This document shows, piece by piece, positions 19,591-28,125 of a DNA stretch of 64,000 bases. The stretch comes from Aestuariibaculum marinum (lineage in GTDB: Bacteria > Bacteroidota > Bacteroidia > Flavobacteriales > Flavobacteriaceae), in the NCBI RefSeq assembly GCF_014596975.1, contig NZ_JACVXD010000001.1, forward strand, positions 1 through 64,000, read 5' to 3'. The stretch's first letter is position 1. Each line of letters begins with the position of its first letter. The notes under the pieces are model-generated. The model had not been told where the DNA came from. It did not search any database and saw nothing but the letters and a program-made list of their open reading frames with translations. The position numbers and the translations under genes were made by a program.

Positions 19591-21537
19591 ATGAAAACTA
19601 TTTTATCATTTTTAATTTTATGTTTAAGCATTACTGTGGGTGGGCAGGTTAAATTACCAAAATTGTTCACAAATGGCATGGTAATGCAACGTAATAAACC
19701 TATACCGGTATGGGGGTGGGCAAAACCTCATGAGGCTATAAAGGTAGTTTTTAAAAATCAGGTTTTAAAAACAAAGGCAGATAGGAACGGGAATTGGAGT
19801 GTAGTTTTAAAAGATCAGGAAGCGGGAGGGCCTTTTAAAATGATTATAGAAGGTAAAAACCAGATCGAGTTAACAGATATTTTAATTGGAGAAGTCTGGA
19901 TTTGTAGCGGACAATCTAATATGGAGTGGCCGGTAAGTCAAGCTGATAATTTTTATGCAGAACAAAAAAATTGTAATTACCCGGAAATCAGGCAGTTTTT
20001 GGTAGAAAAGGCTATGAGTGGGCAACCAAAAAAAACTTTAACAGGCGGTAATTGGCAAATATGTAATAAAAATACGGTAGGCGACTTTACCGCAGTAGGT
20101 TACTTTTTTGCAAAGCAATTATATAAAAAATTAAAAATTCCAATCGGGATTATTAATACGTCATGGGGTGGTACCTGTGTTGAAACCTGGACAAGTAGAG
20201 AGGCTTTTCAGGGAAGTCCAGAGTTTAAAAATATGATTTCACAAATGCCCAATGTGAATATCGATTCTCTGCAAGAACAACAAAAAAAGAAGGTTTACCG
20301 CCGTATAGAACAAGTTCAAGGAAATAAAATTGAAGCGTCTCATCAAAATGAATTTAAAAAAATAAGTTTTAATGATTCTGATTGGCCAGAAATTTATGCC
20401 CCTAAACTATGGGAGCAACAGGACTTAGGAGATCTTGATGGCGTTGTCTGGATGCGTAAATCTTTCAATATTTCTAAGGAGGATGCTGGTAAGCCGGCCG
20501 TATTGGAATTAGCCAAAATAGACGATCAGGATACTACTTATATTAATGGGGAACAAGTAGGAACTACCAAGCGCTATGACGAGAATCGTGTGTATAAAAT
20601 TAAAGAGCATATATTAAAAGAAGGTCTAAATGTTATTTCTATTAAAATATTCGATTATGCGGGTGGTGGTGGAATATGGGGAGAGGCTTCAGATTTAAAA
20701 TTGAATGTAGGTCAAACTGAAATTTCTCTCTCAGGGAATTGGAAATACCAGGTAACAGATGTGAAAAGTTCAGTATCGCCAAATTCATACCCGTCTTTGT
20801 TATTCAATGCCATGGTTAATCCATTAATACCCTATGCTTGTCAAGGTGTACTTTGGTATCAGGGAGAAGCCAATGTTAATCGTGCAGTACAATACAAAAA
20901 GGCATTTCCTCTAATGATTGCAGATTGGCGTAAACATTGGAATATGGGAGATTTTCCATTTTATTTTGTCCAATTATCGACTTTTGATGAATTTGGAGGT
21001 AATAGCAATGAAGGTAGTAAATGGGCGGAGTTAAGAGAGGCTCAAAATTATACTAAAGATCATGTTACAAATACCGATATGGCTGTAACTATAGATATAG
21101 GAAATCCTAAAGATATACATCCTACAAATAAACAAGAGGTAGGGAAGCGGCTAGCTGCGATGGCATTAAACGATATTTATCAAGAAAAAATAGTAAGCCG
21201 TGGTCCTGCATTTAAGTCTATGGAAATTGATAACAACAAGGCAATCCTGACATTTAATAATATAGGAACAGGATTAAAAGCTTCAGATAAATATGGTTAT
21301 TTAAAAGGTTTTGAAATAGCAGATTCAGATGAGGTTTTTTATTATGCGCAAGCATATATTGAAGAGAATAAAGTAATTGTATATTCAAAAGACGTTATAA
21401 ATCCTCAGGCTGTTCGCTACGGATGGGCAGATGATGCTGGAGATTGTAATCTCTATAATAATGAAGGTTTTCCTGCTTTACCATTTAGAACTGATAATTG
21501 GAAGATATTAACAGAAGATGAGATTTATAGATTTTAA
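19591..21537 (+). CDS. SASA/SGNH-family carbohydrate O-acetylesterase
   Basis: This 648-residue exported protein (signal peptide ending near TVGGQ) belongs to the sialate-O-acetylesterase-like SGNH group. The catalytic Ser109 lies in CSGQSNMEWP and the Asp508-His510 pair in KDIHPTN; NTSWGGTCVETW and VLWYQGEANV are other family blocks. A jelly-roll domain is inserted at about residues 285-385 (VVWMRKSFNISKEDAGKP). In context it most likely removes acetyl groups from xyloglucan galactose, since galactosyl residues are commonly acetylated in plants; true sialate activity is unlikely because no sialic-acid genes are nearby. It is the last gene of the locus. Confidence 0.85.
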   Translation: MKTILSFLILCLSITVGGQVKLPKLFTNGMVMQRNKPIPVWGWAKPHEAIKVVFKNQVLKTKADRNGNWSVVLKDQEAGGPFKMIIEGKNQIELTDILIGEVWICSGQSNMEWPVSQADNFYAEQKNCNYPEIRQFLVEKAMSGQPKKTLTGGNWQICNKNTVGDFTAVGYFFAKQLYKKLKIPIGIINTSWGGTCVETWTSREAFQGSPEFKNMISQMPNVNIDSLQEQQKKKVYRRIEQVQGNKIEASHQNEFKKISFNDSDWPEIYAPKLWEQQDLGDLDGVVWMRKSFNISKEDAGKPAVLELAKIDDQDTTYINGEQVGTTKRYDENRVYKIKEHILKEGLNVISIKIFDYAGGGGIWGEASDLKLNVGQTEISLSGNWKYQVTDVKSSVSPNSYPSLLFNAMVNPLIPYACQGVLWYQGEANVNRAVQYKKAFPLMIADWRKHWNMGDFPFYFVQLSTFDEFGGNSNEGSKWAELREAQNYTKDHVTNTDMAVTIDIGNPKDIHPTNKQEVGKRLAAMALNDIYQEKIVSRGPAFKSMEIDNNKAILTFNNIGTGLKASDKYGYLKGFEIADSDEVFYYAQAYIEENKVIVYSKDVINPQAVRYGWADDAGDCNLYNNEGFPALPFRTDNWKILTEDEIYRF

Positions 21538-21656
21538 GATTCTTTTTATTCAATTCAATATTTAAAAAGTTAATTTCTGATTTAAAGTGATTATTAAACA
21601 AACTTTTAATTGATTCAGCTATCTTTTGTAACTTTATTACAATCAAAACTTTGTAG

Positions 21657-22278
21657 ATGTGTTTCCATACGGCTCAACTCAAAAAAGTTAAGGATTTAGA
21701 ACGCAAGTATACGTTAAAATTAGTGATGAAAACTGGGAGAAATACTTTGATGAACCCAGATACCATTTAAATGGTTTTTCGCATCCTAATATGTTAGTTA
21801 TTCCGCAGCAAAGATCTGATGTTCTAGCGCCAGGTGTTTGGGGCATAGTTCCAAGTTATAAAACCCCAGATGACATTAACCGTATTATAAAGAAGCTGTT
21901 AAGTTTGGAGCTGGATTAAATGCACAATCCTTAAAGCTTTTTAGTCATTTTATGTATCGTGAATGTTTAATGACACAGCGATGTATTATTCCTGTTAATG
22001 GCTTTTTTGAAACACATGAACACAACAATAAAAAGTACACTTTCTACATTAAACAAAAGGAAGATAAAGGTTTGGCTTTAGCTGGTATATATACCGTTAT
22101 TGGTAAATATATCACCTTTAGTATCTTAACTAAAAAGGCCTCACAGCTATTTGAAAAGGTACATAATCTTAAAAAGAGACAACCTGTTATTCTAAGATCA
22201 GACAATGTAGACAACCGGCTTTATGAAAGTCTTAATGAAGAAGATGTAAAAGAATTGGTTAATCTTAATTTTCGTGAA
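21657..22278 (+). pseudogene. SRAP (YedK/HMCES-like) peptidase, frameshifted and truncated
   Basis: Fragments of an SOS-response-associated peptidase can be read across frames. The first frame starts MCFHTAQLKK with the catalytic Cys2 but runs into a stop at 21771-21773. A second frame carries DENWEKYFDEPRYHLNGF to VWGIVPSYKTPDDINR and stops at 21917-21919. The third frame carries GLNAQSLKLFSHFMYRECL to RCIIPVNGFFETHEH and the VHNLKKRQPVIL region. The C-terminal part is missing where the sequence joins the opposite-strand integrase remnant near 22278. At least two frameshifts make this a dead gene. The family processes abasic-site crosslinks and often travels on mobile DNA. Confidence 0.85.
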
Positions 22279-22518
22279 GAACAATTGGATGCCTTCCATG
22301 CGTTCTTCTTTGGTTTTGTATTTATTGACATCGCCATAGAAAGGTGTAACACGTTTTGATTTTCCTGTTTTTGGATTTCGAAATGAAAAATAAACGTACC
22401 AACGTTTACTTAAATCACCTTTTGTGGTGTAAATTTTAGGAGCTGTGAAATTCTTTTTTTGGGACAAATCGTATGCAGTTTCGTATGCAAATGTAAAGAT
22501 TTGTTTAGATGTAAACAT
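22279..22518 (-). pseudogene. Truncated tyrosine recombinase/integrase, N-terminal arm only
   Basis: About 80 residues resemble the N-terminal arm-binding part of Bacteroidota tyrosine integrases: RWYVYFSFRNPKTGKSKRV followed by KYKTKEERMEG. The core-binding and catalytic domains are missing; the reading continues only into low-complexity sequence antisense to the SRAP fragment. The ATG lies 55 bp from the 3' end of a tRNA-Met gene and the gene reads away from it, the usual position of an integrase in an element inserted at a tRNA. The rest of the element is gone. Confidence 0.7.
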
Positions 22519-22523
22519 AAAAA

Positions 22524-22549
22524 AACGGTTTAACTTTTGTTAAACCGTT
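22524..22549 (-). terminator. Rho-independent terminator of tRNA-Met
   Basis: Perfect 11-nt arms AACGGTTTAAC / GTTAAACCGTT with a 4-nt loop are followed, on the minus strand, by a run of T. It lies 24 bp past the tRNA 3' end and directly before the integrase-remnant ATG. Confidence 0.8.
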
Positions 22550-22572
22550 AATTGTGAATTGATTACATTTTG

Positions 22573-22646
22573 TAGCGAGAGCGGGGCACGATCCCGCGAC
22601 CTCCGGGTTATGAATCCGACGCTCTAACCAACTGAGCTACCTCGCC
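22573..22646 (-). tRNA. tRNA-Met (anticodon CAU)
   Basis: A 74-nt cloverleaf reads on the minus strand: acceptor GGCGAGG / TCTCGCT with discriminator A, D-stem GCTC / GAGC, anticodon loop TTCATAA, T-stem GCGGG / CCCGC. CCA is not encoded. A CAU anticodon may be elongator Met, or Ile2 if the C is modified to lysidine; there is no sign of initiator features. An integrase remnant lies at its 3' side, so it probably served as an attachment site. Confidence 0.92.
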
Positions 22647-22658
22647 GTTTTGTGGGTG

Positions 22659-22689
22659 CAAATATAGAAACATTATTCATTCACACAAA
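22659..22689 (-). promoter_or_regulatory. Bacteroidota-type promoter of tRNA-Met
   Basis: On the minus strand TTTG (22686-22689) and TATATTTG (22659-22666) are separated by exactly 19 nt, a full match to the Bacteroidota consensus TTTG-N19-TAnnTTTG, about 12 nt before the mature tRNA 5' end. Confidence 0.85.
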
Positions 22690-22779
22690 CACAAAATGAA
22701 AAAAAATATTATTAAAAAATATTATCACAGGTCTTAATTAATGTATATATTGGGCTAAATAATTTTTTAATAGTACTTT

Positions 22780-23169
22780 ATGGATGATAAAATTAAATTT
22801 GAAATAGAATTCTCAATACACGCTTCCCCTCAATTATTATTCCAATACATCTCTACACCCTCTGGTTTATCAGAATGGTTCTCTGACAATGTAAATTCTC
22901 GTGGTGAATTATTTACTTTTATTTGGGATGGTAGTGAAGAAAAAGCGAAGCTACTTAGTAAAAAAAGTGGTGAGCGTGTAAAATTCAGATGGCTGAACGA
23001 CGAAGAGGACACAACATCTTATTTTGAAATTAAAATTCAAGTAGATGAAATTACTAAAGATGTATCTTTAATCGTAACCGATTTCGCCGAAGAAGATGAG
23101 GTTGACGAAGCAAAAATGCTTTGGGATAATCAAATTTCCAGTTTAAAGCAGGTATTAGGATCTGCATAG
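22780..23169 (+). CDS. START-like domain protein (AHSA1/SRPBCC fold)
   Basis: This 129-residue cytoplasmic protein has the helix-grip fold pattern: FEIEFSIHASPQLLFQYIST at the start, GLSEWFSDNV, FTFIWDGSEEKA and a C-terminal helix (AKMLWDNQISSLKQVL). It is a small conserved protein found next to the class IV aminotransferase in many flavobacteria; its ligand is not known. The aminotransferase starts 69 bp downstream behind its own promoter-like sequence and a hairpin. Confidence 0.85.
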   Translation: MDDKIKFEIEFSIHASPQLLFQYISTPSGLSEWFSDNVNSRGELFTFIWDGSEEKAKLLSKKSGERVKFRWLNDEEDTTSYFEIKIQVDEITKDVSLIVTDFAEEDEVDEAKMLWDNQISSLKQVLGSA

Positions 23170-23191
23170 TCACTAAATAATATATTTCAAT

Positions 23192-23229
23192 TATATTTGT
23201 GCCCTGTTCTCTAAAAAAAGAGGACAGGG
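23192..23229 (+). promoter_or_regulatory. Promoter -7 box followed by leader hairpin before the aminotransferase
   Basis: TATATTTG (23192-23199) fits TAnnTTTG. Immediately after it, 11-nt arms CCCTGTTCTCT / AGAGGACAGGG (one G-T pair) form a hairpin, followed by TATTTTTTT and the ATG at 23239. The hairpin could end transcription from the START-like gene, or act as a leader structure on the aminotransferase mRNA. Confidence 0.6.
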
Positions 23230-23238
23230 TATTTTTTT

Positions 23239-24081
23239 ATGACAAATTACAACGGAAATATTTTAGCAGAAACCAATATTCTTTCAACACAAAACAGAGG
23301 TTATGCTTACGGCGATGCGCTTTTTGAAACTATTAAAGCTTCACACGGGAAATTACTGTTTTGGGAAGATCATTATTTCAGATTAATGGCATCTATGCGT
23401 ATTATGCGTATGGAAATTCCGATGAGTTTCACAATGGAATTTCTTGAAGAACAAATACAGAACACGTTAAAAGCAAATCATCTGACCGACGCTTCAGCTA
23501 GAGTAAAATTAACGGTTCATAGAAATGAAGGAGGTCTGTATTTACCGCAAACCAACGCTGTAGGATTTAATATTTCAGTTAAACCATTGGAAAATGATTT
23601 TTATGAGCTGAATGATGGTTTTTATGAAGTGGATTTGTTTAAAGATTATTACGTGTCGCCAAGTTTACTTTCTACATTAAAAACCAACAATAAAGCGTTG
23701 CATGTAGTTGGAAGTATTTATTCCAAAGAGAACAATTTAAATAATTGTTTAATTTTAAATACCAATAAACATGTGGTTGAAGCACTTAATGGAAATGTAT
23801 TTTTAGTAAAGGGAAATACCATTAAAACGCCACCGCTTAGCGACGGCTGTTTGAAAGGTGTAATGCGCAAACAGATTATAGATACTGTAAAGACTTTAGA
23901 AGATTATGAATTAGTTGAAGAATCTGTATCACCATTTGAACTTCAAAAATCTGATGAAATTTTTATTACTAATGTAATTTCAGGAATTATACCGGTATCA
24001 AAATACCGCAAGAAAACGTTTGTCAATGAAGTAGCTAAAACAATTTTACAGAAATTAAACGTAAAAATCAGGTTAAGCTAA
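23239..24081 (+). CDS. Class IV PLP aminotransferase (aminodeoxychorismate lyase / branched-chain type)
   Basis: This 280-residue fold-type IV PLP enzyme begins with the family pattern NTQNRGYAYGDALFETIKA-like (residues about 14-35). The PLP lysine is in the STLKTNNKAL stretch (about 140-150), and the phosphate-binding region is in EALNGNVFLV and PPLSDGCLKGVMR. Known family members are 4-amino-4-deoxychorismate lyase (folate synthesis), branched-chain and D-amino-acid aminotransferases; length and motifs do not decide between them, though the lyase is a reasonable guess. It converges with yqgE, overlapping by 4 nt. Confidence 0.85.
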   Translation: MTNYNGNILAETNILSTQNRGYAYGDALFETIKASHGKLLFWEDHYFRLMASMRIMRMEIPMSFTMEFLEEQIQNTLKANHLTDASARVKLTVHRNEGGLYLPQTNAVGFNISVKPLENDFYELNDGFYEVDLFKDYYVSPSLLSTLKTNNKALHVVGSIYSKENNLNNCLILNTNKHVVEALNGNVFLVKGNTIKTPPLSDGCLKGVMRKQIIDTVKTLEDYELVEESVSPFELQKSDEIFITNVISGIIPVSKYRKKTFVNEVAKTILQKLNVKIRLS

Positions 24082-24638
24082 TTGTAGTTTGGATTTTCTG
24101 GAGCGTTAGACCAAATGCTGTATTCATCTCCAAATTCCAACATTTTTTCTTTCCAGAATGATTCGTAATCTTTACCTATAATTTCATTTTTGTAAACATT
24201 CTCAGTAACCAACCAGGAATTCGATTTTAATTCGTCGTCCAATTGGTGAGCTGCCCATCCCGAATAGCCAAGAAAAAATCGTATTTCGTCTTCTTTTATA
24301 CTGTTTGATGAAATTAATTCGGCGACTTTGGTAAAATCTCCACCCCAATAGATACCCAGTGATATTTCAACACTATCGGGAATTAAATCGGGAATTCTAT
24401 GTATAAAATACAGGTTATCCTGTTCTACAGGTCCGCCATTGTAGACTCTAAAATTAGCCTCTACTTCTGGCACCAAGTCGTTGATACTGTAGTCTAAAGG
24501 TTTATTTAAAATAAACCCCACAGACCCTTCCTGAGAGTGTTCTGCTAATAACACAATAGATCGATTGAAAGAAACGTCGCCAATTATAGCAGGTTCAGCG
24601 ATTAACAGATTTCCTTTTTTTGGTTGGATTGTAATCAT
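24078..24638 (-). CDS. YqgE/AlgH family protein
   Basis: This 186-residue protein matches the YqgE/AlgH (UPF0301) family along its whole length: KGNLLIAEPAI at the start, VGFILNKPL, VYNGGPVEQDNLYFIHR and LGYSGWAAHQLDDEL. Function is not established; in some proteobacteria the family was linked to regulation of alginate. It ends convergent with the aminotransferase. Confidence 0.92.
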   Translation of the reverse strand: MITIQPKKGNLLIAEPAIIGDVSFNRSIVLLAEHSQEGSVGFILNKPLDYSINDLVPEVEANFRVYNGGPVEQDNLYFIHRIPDLIPDSVEISLGIYWGGDFTKVAELISSNSIKEDEIRFFLGYSGWAAHQLDDELKSNSWLVTENVYKNEIIGKDYESFWKEKMLEFGDEYSIWSNAPENPNYN

Positions 24639-24710
24639 ACTATCGATGAATTAGTAATTTAAATCTAACATTTATTTATTAAAAATGCAACACTTTAGGT
24701 TTATATATAA

Positions 24711-24739
24711 AAAATGCCTTCAAATTTTGAAGGCATTTT
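24711..24739 (-). terminator. Terminator of the HU gene
   Basis: A 14-nt perfect palindrome (arms AAAATGCCTTCAAA and TTTGAAGGCATTTT, one-nt centre) lies 24 bp past the HU stop on the minus strand, with a short T-run built into the arm. Confidence 0.8.
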
Positions 24740-24762
24740 CAATATTAATGTTGTAATTCTAA

Positions 24763-25035
24763 TTAGTTTACTGCGTCTGATAAATCTGAACCAGCTTTAA
24801 ACTTTACAATGTTTTTAGCTTTGATTTTGATAGTCTCTCCAGTTTGTGGGTTTCTACCTTCTCTAGCTGCTCTTTTCGAAACTGACCAAGAACCAAATCC
24901 TACTAAAGAAACTCTGTTACCTTTTTGTAAAGCTCCTTCAATTTCAATTAGTGCACATTCTAAAGCCTTTTTTGCTGCAGCCTTAGTAATTCCAGCATGT
25001 TCTGCCATCGCATCGATTAAATCTGTTTTGTTCAT
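24763..25035 (-). CDS. hup: HU-family DNA-binding protein
   Basis: This 90-residue nucleoid protein has the full HU fold: MNKTDLIDAMAEHAGITKAA, GFGSWSVSKRAAREGRNPQT with the beta-arm, and the C-terminal helix. It bends DNA as a dimer. It is monocistronic, with a consensus promoter upstream and a strong hairpin terminator downstream. Confidence 0.96.
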   Translation of the reverse strand: MNKTDLIDAMAEHAGITKAAAKKALECALIEIEGALQKGNRVSLVGFGSWSVSKRAAREGRNPQTGETIKIKAKNIVKFKAGSDLSDAVN

Positions 25036-25090
25036 AATGTAAAATTTAATTATTAATAAATTGGTTAAACGTTTGTGTTAAATCCTACTA

Positions 25091-25120
25091 CAAATTTATA
25101 CGGATATCTCAATAATGCAA
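25091..25120 (-). promoter_or_regulatory. Bacteroidota-type promoter of HU
   Basis: On the minus strand TTG (25118-25120) and TAAATTTG (25091-25098) are 19 nt apart. The start codon of HU is 56 nt further downstream, leaving a leader of about 45 nt. Confidence 0.8.
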
Positions 25121-25224
25121 GTAATAGCAAGGGAAATGCCAAGTTTTGTTGATAACTTCTGTCATTTGTTAATAACAAAGATGTTTTTCGTCGATGTTTT
25201 CGAAATATCAGTATTAACAGGGCT

Positions 25225-26172
25225 TTACAGCATTTTAGCATTTGAATGAAACTCATAACCATTTAAAAGTGCTTTTACATCCATAGCGCGTTTACCTGGC
25301 AATTTAATCTCCTTTATATTAAGGTATCCATCTTGTACAGCTACTTTTAATTCTTTTTTCGAAGCGACCACATCTCCTAAATTATAATTATGATCTGCCT
25401 GTTCTTTGCTTGAAGCGTAAATTTTCACATCTAAATGCTCTTCGCCATTAACTAAAGTACACCAAGCTCCAGGATACGGACTTAGTCCACGAATTAAGTT
25501 ATAAATATCATTCATCGGTGCTTCCCAATTAATTTTACAGTTGTCCCGATTTAATTTATAGGCTGTTTTAATCTCTGCGGTATCCTGCTGTGGTGTCGTT
25601 GTAACATCTTCGGTTGCTATTAACTTTACTGTTTTTAAAACCAAAGCGCTACCAATTGTCATTAACTTATCATGAAGGCTTCCAACATTTTCTTCGGGAT
25701 CTATATCAATAGATTCTTGCATGATCATGTCGCCAGTATCGATATCTTCATTAATAAAGAAGGTAGAAACTCCTGTTGTGGTTTCACCATTTATAATAGC
25801 CCAGTTTATTGGTGCCGCCCCTCGGTAATTAGGCAATAATGATGCATGAAGATTAAATGTCCCATATTCAGGCATTTGCCAAACCGCTTTTGGTAACATT
25901 CTAAATGCAACAACGACTTGTAAATTCGCCTCTAATGCTTTTAATTCATTTAAAAAATCTTCATTTTTTAAATTGGTAGGCTGTAAAACGTTCAAGTTTT
26001 GCGAAACTGCATATTGTTTTACTGCACTTTCATGAAGCTTTCTACCACGACCAGCTGGTTTATCAGGCGCGGTAATAACACCTACTATATTATAGTTGTT
26101 TTCTACTAAAGTTTTTAAAGTATCCACCGCAAAATCGGGAGTACCCATAAATACAATTCGTAAATCTTTCAT
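25225..26172 (-). CDS. fmt: Methionyl-tRNA formyltransferase
   Basis: This 315-residue enzyme formylates initiator Met-tRNA. It shows the N-terminal formyltransferase domain (RIVFMGTPDFAVDTLKTL), the catalytic and folate region NLHASLLPNYRGAAPINWAI with the SLLPxYRGAAP signature, and the C-terminal OB-fold domain from about 205. It lies 45 bp downstream of recQ on the same strand. Confidence 0.97.
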   Translation of the reverse strand: MKDLRIVFMGTPDFAVDTLKTLVENNYNIVGVITAPDKPAGRGRKLHESAVKQYAVSQNLNVLQPTNLKNEDFLNELKALEANLQVVVAFRMLPKAVWQMPEYGTFNLHASLLPNYRGAAPINWAIINGETTTGVSTFFINEDIDTGDMIMQESIDIDPEENVGSLHDKLMTIGSALVLKTVKLIATEDVTTTPQQDTAEIKTAYKLNRDNCKINWEAPMNDIYNLIRGLSPYPGAWCTLVNGEEHLDVKIYASSKEQADHNYNLGDVVASKKELKVAVQDGYLNIKEIKLPGKRAMDVKALLNGYEFHSNAKML

Positions 26173-26217
26173 TGTATGACTATTTATTGTTTTGAATCAT
26201 TTATAAAGAAGTCTCTT

Positions 26218-28125
26218 TTATAAATGACTTAATTTATATGTATTTGTTTTTGTAATATTAATAATATCGTGTTCCAATAATAAACGGAGCACATTTTTTA
26301 GCTCGGTTTCATTACATTTTAAATTTGAAATTAATTCGCGAGACGATTGTTCTTTTTCCTGTAAAAGCTCAATCACTTTATGTTTTAAAAGACTAATGTC
26401 TTGTGATTTTTGTGGCGTTTTCTTGTTAGCAATACAAACCGAACAAATACCACAGGGCTCAATTTCTTTTTCTCCGAAATAAGAAAGCAACTGTATGCTT
26501 TTACAAACCGAATCGTTATTAATGTAATCCAGCATTGCATGAACCTGATCTTCCTTTAATTTGTTTTGTTGTTTGATTATTGAGGCCACTCTGTTGATGG
26601 TTTTATCATCTTCGCGAGGTTCAATAAAAGTGACCTGAGCATCGGTTCTGGCTAAATTTAACGTAATCACTTCATCAGCTTCAAGCTGAAGTAAAATTTC
26701 AGTGATTTGTTTCTCTGAAACCGAAGCTTTCTCTGCAATTTTAGCTACATTTATTTTTGTATCATGATCGAAAATCCCTCCGTACATTCGTAAAATGGAC
26801 TTTACGATGATGTCGTAATTCTTCCGTGTTTCTAAATATTTAAAAAGTGCCGGACTTGAAATAATGAACTGAGCTGACACTTTATTTTTAAACTGTTTTG
26901 AAAGTGTAATAATACTATTTCGGTCTAATAACAACAGGGCGTTATAGGCTAAAATAGCGTTAAAATTATAGGTTTTACAAAAGGTATTGTAATCGAAGTC
27001 GAATGTCATGTATTCTCCTTCGCCATAAGATACTTGAAAATAATTACACAACTTTCGGTATACTTGTTTTACAAAATCAACAGTTGGTAATATTTTTAAA
27101 AACTGATTTTTAACCAGTTCCTCATCACTTTTATTTTTTAAAATAACAGCGAAGGCTTTTTCGCCATTTCTACCTGCTCGACCAGCTTCCTGAAAATAGC
27201 TTTCAATACTCTCAGGCAGATTTAAATGCACCACCGTTTTAACATTGGGCTTGTCTATACCCATGCCAAATGCATTGGTAGCCACCATAACCTGTTTTTG
27301 GTCACTTAACCACAAGTTCATATGTTTATCTTTATCATCTGTAGGTAACCCGCCGTGGTAATAAGTTGCCGAAATATGTTTAGATTCTAAAAACGAACTG
27401 ACCTCTAAAGTCATTTTCCGGTTACGAACATAAATGATAGAGGGTTGTTTATATTTATTAAGAATAGTTTGAAGTCGGTAGTATTTATCTTCTTCATGAA
27501 ACACCATATAGCCCAAATTATCTCTAAAAAACGATTGTTTAAAAATTTTAGGGCTAATAAAATCTAGTTCTTTTACTATATCTTCAATTACCTCTGGTTT
27601 GGCCGATGCCGTTAGCGCAATAACATTAACCGTTGGATGTAACTGACGTAAAATAGCAATATTTTTATACGCTGGCCTAAAGTCGCTTCCCCATTGCGAA
27701 ATACAATGTGCTTCATCAACGGCAACTAAATTAACATTCATCTGGCGGATACGCTCCTGAACCAATTCCTGTTGTAATCGTTCAGGTGATAAGTATAAAA
27801 ACTTGTAATTTCCGTACACACAATTATCGAGCATGGTGTCTAGTTGTGTGTAACTAATACCACTCGTTAAGGCCATAGCCTTGATGCCTTTGTCATTTAA
27901 CTGCTTTACCTGATCTTTCATTAAAGCAATTAAAGGCGATACTACAATACAAATGCCTTTTTTAGCTAAAGCCGGAATTTGAAAGCACAACGATTTACCG
28001 CCTCCTGTTGGTAGTAGAGCAAAGGTATCTTCGCCTTCTAAAACCGCGTTAATAATAGCTTCTTGTTGCGGTCTAAAAGACGTATAATTCCAATAGCGTT
28101 CTAATATGTTTATGGGATGCTCCAT
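26218..28125 (-). CDS. recQ: ATP-dependent DNA helicase RecQ
   Basis: This 635-residue superfamily 2 helicase has the Walker A motif LLPTGGGKSLCFQIP, the DEAH box VAVDEAHCISQWGSDFRP, the arginine-finger motif EAGRAGRNGE and a zinc-binding CGICSVC near residue 560. A C-terminal winged-helix region follows; no HRDC domain is seen. It starts directly after the stop of the AAA ATPase (TAAATG), so the two are coupled. The related long form of RecQ with HRDC is a different paralogue in this phylum. Confidence 0.95.
   Translation of the reverse strand: MEHPINILERYWNYTSFRPQQEAIINAVLEGEDTFALLPTGGGKSLCFQIPALAKKGICIVVSPLIALMKDQVKQLNDKGIKAMALTSGISYTQLDTMLDNCVYGNYKFLYLSPERLQQELVQERIRQMNVNLVAVDEAHCISQWGSDFRPAYKNIAILRQLHPTVNVIALTASAKPEVIEDIVKELDFISPKIFKQSFFRDNLGYMVFHEEDKYYRLQTILNKYKQPSIIYVRNRKMTLEVSSFLESKHISATYYHGGLPTDDKDKHMNLWLSDQKQVMVATNAFGMGIDKPNVKTVVHLNLPESIESYFQEAGRAGRNGEKAFAVILKNKSDEELVKNQFLKILPTVDFVKQVYRKLCNYFQVSYGEGEYMTFDFDYNTFCKTYNFNAILAYNALLLLDRNSIITLSKQFKNKVSAQFIISSPALFKYLETRKNYDIIVKSILRMYGGIFDHDTKINVAKIAEKASVSEKQITEILLQLEADEVITLNLARTDAQVTFIEPREDDKTINRVASIIKQQNKLKEDQVHAMLDYINNDSVCKSIQLLSYFGEKEIEPCGICSVCIANKKTPQKSQDISLLKHKVIELLQEKEQSSRELISNLKCNETELKNVLRLLLEHDIINITKTNTYKLSHL

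Larger units (their letters stand above)
163..21537 (+). other. Polysaccharide utilisation locus, probably for fucosylated acetylated galactoxyloglucan
   Basis: Eleven co-directional genes form one locus: ECF sigma, FecR, SusC, SusD, PKD surface binder, GH31-PA14, GH3, BACON-GH5, GH42, GH29 and SASA esterase. From GH31 onward gaps are short, and GH5/GH42 and GH42/GH29 overlap by 1 and 4 nt. The GH31 + GH3 + BACON-GH5 core is the same set of families used by the characterised Bacteroides ovatus xyloglucan locus; here GH42 takes the place of its GH2 galactosidase, GH29 and an esterase are added, and arabinofuranosidases are absent. Substrate is an inference from families. Confidence 0.8.

Noticed and set aside
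24809..25042. Open plus-strand frame opposite the HU gene
   Set aside because: It is an antisense shadow of HU with no ribosome site or recognisable domain.
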